Origin: Prorocentrum cordatum
Lineage: Eukaryota > Sar > Dinophyceae > Prorocentrales > Prorocentraceae
Length of the DNA stretch: 64,000 nucleotides
Assembly: GCA_963575745.1 (NCBI GenBank)
Contig: CAUYUJ010001479.1
Coordinates: forward strand, 11,996-75,995
Reading direction: 5' to 3'
Below the pieces are notes generated by a model. That model did no database searches. It was not told the origin of the DNA and saw nothing but the letters and a program-made list of their open reading frames with translations. A program made the position numbers and the translations under genes. Each line of letters starts with the position of its first letter. Positions within the stretch are counted from its first letter, which is position 1. This document shows, in pieces, positions 60,600-64,000 of this stretch.

Positions 60600-63480
60600 A
60601 CAAGTCATGGAGCCGTCGGTATCCACCGTGACTCCACGCTTCCTGAAAGCGCACTGGGGGTGCTTGCTTCTGCAAATGTACCCCCACCCGTAGAATGCTG
60701 CACGCGTCGGAGGCGTCGTGCAGCGCTCGGCTAAGCCTCGGGCCAAGGCTCCCGAAGAGTGACACTTGCAGCGGCGCAGACAAGTGACAAAAGGACTGAC
60801 CCATCCGAGCATGGGAACGCCACCGCGCGGTGGCCCAATTCTTGCTGCCGGGACGCGTGCAACTTAGAAATGTTGGCACAATGGTCTGGAGGTGGCATGC
60901 TCCCTGCGCGCCTACCTCTGAGGCACACAGCGCACCTCCACATCCACGACCATCTCTCCCACCTACGCGGCACCTGCGGAACCGAAGAGCCGCTGGGCGC
61001 CGACAAAGGTGGAGAGTATGGACCATCTAAAGACAGCTTCGGCCAGAGAGGCAAACATATTAGCAGCGATGATGCAATACGCTCGGGCAGCGTCGACTAG
61101 CTCAGAAACGTCTTTCAACTCACCTGCAAACGAAGGGTGGAGTTGGAGCCCATGCTTGGCACCAGCATCCGCGTCAAGGTTATCCTTCCTCAAAAACCGT
61201 TCGCCCTCCGAGATGCTTGCGACATTAGCATCCATGCGGGCTTTAGCGTTTGATCACTTCTGTAACGAGCTGTTGCTCAGACATGTTGGCCTGGAGAATC
61301 ACCCGAAAAGACCCTTTTTTACCTGAGCACCTATCGGGCACAAACAACGGACACTGATGCACCACATTCGCGCAATCCGAATGAACCGTAGAAGGGACAA
61401 CCAAGAATTGAGAGACAACGCAACGGGCCGTAAACTCCGCAGCCTTTGGCGTCTGTGGAAGATGGGCCAACACAAGGCCACGCACCTCTCCAAGGCACTC
61501 CACGTCATCCGAATTCATGGTGACTGCCCGAGCAGCACGAGAACGCTCTCGAACAGGATGGGTTTGGCAAGAGCCATCAATAAACAAGTGTCCCCACATC
61601 TCTCCGTTGACCGCGGCCCTGGGCCTCTCTGCGCTTTCCAGCTTAATGCGATGCCAAACGTACTGCAGGGCGCTGGTGCTTTCCAGGGCTGGCCTGGGCA
61701 GGTAGCCGACGGGATGAGCGAAAGCTCCTCCGGAATATAAGCAAATGACCTCGCTGGTGGCCTCAGCCGTCAGGGCAGCATTCGTTTTATCAATCACCGA
61801 GGCGGGGACCAACTGAGCCCTCTGCTCGGCAACTTCTTGGTCGCTGCGTAACCGCAAAATGTGGGGATGGAGTCGGGGTCCTGTCGGCGACGAGGGCGCA
61901 GCGGGTCCACACCATAGCCGCGGCTGATCGCACGATCTGCTGTCCAGATAGCGCAGCTCGTGCAAGCCCGGATCCAGCCTCGCTGGGCTGGCGTAGTCCT
62001 TTTGGAAGCACAGGCAAAACGAGGAATGCCCAGGCACATCTTTCTACCCACTCCCCACTTACCTCCCAGGTCCCTCTTCGGACCTCTCATGTAGGCGTCC
62101 CTACACAGAGCTTCGAGCAACTTGGGGGAGGTGAGGCCAAGGGGAATGGTATAACCTCGATCATCGACAATGGTCATAAATCTTGCATTATCCATCCAAG
62201 CCTGAGGAGGGAGATGCGGAGGGAGGAGAGAGGACCCTTGACAGTGGGCCACGTCAAACGCTCTTGCGAGAACACAATATGCCAGGCAGCACGCAACAAG
62301 GCAGCAGATAGAGAACCAGCAACAACTCGCGCGTGGGTGATCCAAATCTCTTTGATCCAAAGCACTATAGGAGCGCAGGCAGCTCCCCAGCAAGGGCCAT
62401 CCGAGAGGATGCTGACTGCAGTGAGGGACCTACTCTGGCAAAGGGGCGGGCGGTGGAGAACGCCTGGCGCCGCATAAGCAGGAGCTGTTGGTCCGAGATG
62501 CCCAAAATCTCGGACCCGTAGGCCCCTCCAGCGAGGGGGCCCGCAGCACAGATTTTGAGCGCCGCCCTGCCAACATGCTCAGTCTGCTTTCTGAGACATC
62601 CAACCTTTTATACACATGAGCGCACACCTAGCTTTCATCTCCTGCCCGGGACTCGAACCGACCGGCCGACGCAGAAGTCAACTCCTAGCTTGACAGTGGA
62701 ATCCAACACCTTCCTTCCCAACTCACAAAAACTGGCAAAGCTATCCTTGGCTAGCCCTTTGCTGGAAACCACCGTGCAAACTTTGTCAAGCGAAAGTTGG
62801 CACTGCATCTCAACAGTGATCACCTGATGTAAGACATGCGACATGGACACGATGTGCTGAACAACCTGCTAATGAGAACCAGTGTGAGAAACCCCCGTAT
62901 CATCAATATACACATCAAATTCACTCTTCACATGCATGGGCAGCGCGTCGAACGCATCCATGGCGAAAATCCGAATGTGAGTGGTCGCAAGGCTGCAGCC
63001 TGCAATCACCCCGTTAATAACCAAAAGTGGGTCGTCAAGCAGGCCAGCTATCGAAATGAACCTGCCGCAACGATAGTCATAGAGCGAGACGCGCGTGAGA
63101 GCTTCAGGGAATCCGTGCTTGTAGCACTTGTCTTCCAGCATGTCAAGACCAATCGTTTCATAGTACTTGAGCATATCGTAGAAAACGCTGGCACTTCATT
63201 CCCTGCAATCTATTCCAGCCTCGGCTCGGACCGTTTGACGCCAAACAACGTCAGCAGCTCCTCGGAAAGCCCCAGCGGCCCAGTACCGACTTGGGTGCTG
63301 CTGCTCCCAGGACAGAGCATAGGGCCGCCTGAGCCGGCCCCAGATTCTGTACCAAGAGCAGAACACCCCTATCGGCCTGAAGCCGCCAGTGGGTTCGACG
63401 AGGAGGGCAATAAGCCCCGCAGAAATCTGGCGAGGAAGAACTGGGCCCCCTCGCTGGAGGTGGCCCCCCTGGTGGTGGTG
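60600..63480 (-). pseudogene. Decayed LINE: reverse transcriptase and RNase H remnants
   Basis: One minus-strand frame carries recognisable domains across several stops. RT: GGFRPIGVFCSWYRIWGRLR near 63400, then GVIAGCSLATTHIR and the catalytic DVYIDDTG near 62900. RNase H near 61600-61350: HLFIDGSC (Asp), KAAEFTAR (Glu) and HSDCANVV (Asp). The conserved blocks stay in the same frame, so decay is mainly by point stops. A family-1 foldback (63506-63710) lies just beyond the RT end, where the 5' part of the LINE is missing. It is not the same as the LINE at 1-5348 as far as can be compared. Confidence 0.75.
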
Positions 63481-63505
63481 GTGGTGTCGCCTCTCCTTCC
63501 TTAGC

Positions 63506-63710
63506 GGCCTCCCAGATGGGGTCCGAGCAGATTGGGTAGGAGGATCGCGCCGCATCGCCGATACATCGCTGATGCATCGGCGATGCATCGGCGACGGCGG
63601 TGCGGAGGAAATCAGGCTCCACATCGAGCTGCATCGGCGATGCATCGGCGATGCGGAGCGATGCTCCGACCCCATCTGCATCTACTCCGACCCTATCTGG
63701 GAGGCCCGGA
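63506..63710. mobile_element. Family-1 foldback element, copy F
   Basis: GCGGCCTCCCAGATGGGGTC at the left and GACCCTATCTGGGAGGCCC at the right; internal GATGCATCGGC units. It abuts the truncated end of the LINE remnant. A lone right end of the same family lies at about 63865-63899. Confidence 0.8.
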
Positions 63711-63724
63711 ACTCTCATGCCCTT

Positions 63725-64000
63725 TTTTTGGGGGGGGGGCAGGGTCGTCGTCGACGGCGACGACGGCGCCGACGACACTGGCGGCCCGGGGGAGGGAGAA
63801 GAGGAAGAGGAACAAGAGGAGCGGCAAAAACATCCAACGATCGATCCTCGATAGATCCTCGCTCAACCGACTCGGACTCCATCTGGGAGGCCTGGAGTGG
63901 TGGCGCCTCTTTCCTCCGACCTGCCTGGTCGGGGTGGTGCTGCGCGGCGTCGTGGCGCCGCGCACCGGCGTGGCGCCGCGAGGCGTGGGGCAGCGGCCCG
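63725..64000. other. Unassigned right edge
   Basis: Contains the lone foldback end at 63865-63899 and a GGCGCCGCG-rich stretch. No gene seen. Confidence 0.35.

Noticed and set aside
58785-60812. 675-codon minus-strand ORF
   Set aside because: Runs across a CGT microsatellite (poly-Asp) and an inverted minisatellite; no family similarity.

Overview
The window looks like nuclear DNA of a dinoflagellate. The evidence is: a Ty1/copia element of the type common in dinoflagellates (HVDD reverse transcriptase box, D-V-G-S protease motif); a near-copy of the dinoflagellate spliced leader inside that element; a gene cut into short exons whose introns begin with GA rather than GT and carry direct repeats at their ends; and a GC-rich, extremely repetitive background. 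I cannot name the species. Its overall character would fit a large thecate-dinoflagellate genome such as Prorocentrum, but that is a guess.

Layout. 1-5348 (minus strand): a non-LTR retrotransposon with an OTU-protease ORF1 and the endonuclease/RT start of ORF2, running off the left edge. 6.4-11.1 kb: degenerate short-period arrays of a CCAAGACGGC-type repeat in alternating orientation, with a 357-bp higher-order repeat. 12.4-28.4 kb (minus strand): an almost intact 16-kb Ty1/copia LTR element with 252-bp LTRs (251/252 identical), a TCCAA target-site duplication, an initiator-tRNA-type primer site, and about 5200 codons interrupted by one TGA and one frameshift. Its polyprotein carries unusual passengers: two N-terminal membrane segments, a complete Tpt1/KptA RNA 2'-phosphotransferase domain, a RING-H2 finger and a methyltransferase-like domain. 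The element is also studded with 38 copies of a 15-nt hairpin, GC-xy-G-[GNRA]-C-y'x'-GC, whose two variable base pairs covary. I consider this the most interesting signal in the window.

29.1-54.1 kb (minus strand): twelve exons of one myosin heavy-chain gene (end of the motor domain, IQ motif, long coiled-coil tail). Its introns range from about 0.7 to 7 kb and are filled with foldback elements, minisatellites, microsatellites and duplicated intron segments. Most of the mapped introns are bounded by 4-12 nt direct repeats, and several foldback elements sit next to exons, which suggests introner-like insertions.

54.1-64 kb: more foldback elements, inverted minisatellite families and a decayed second LINE (RT plus RNase H). 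No rRNA, tRNA or CRISPR was recognised. Many long open frames in the GC-rich repeats are artefacts and are omitted.
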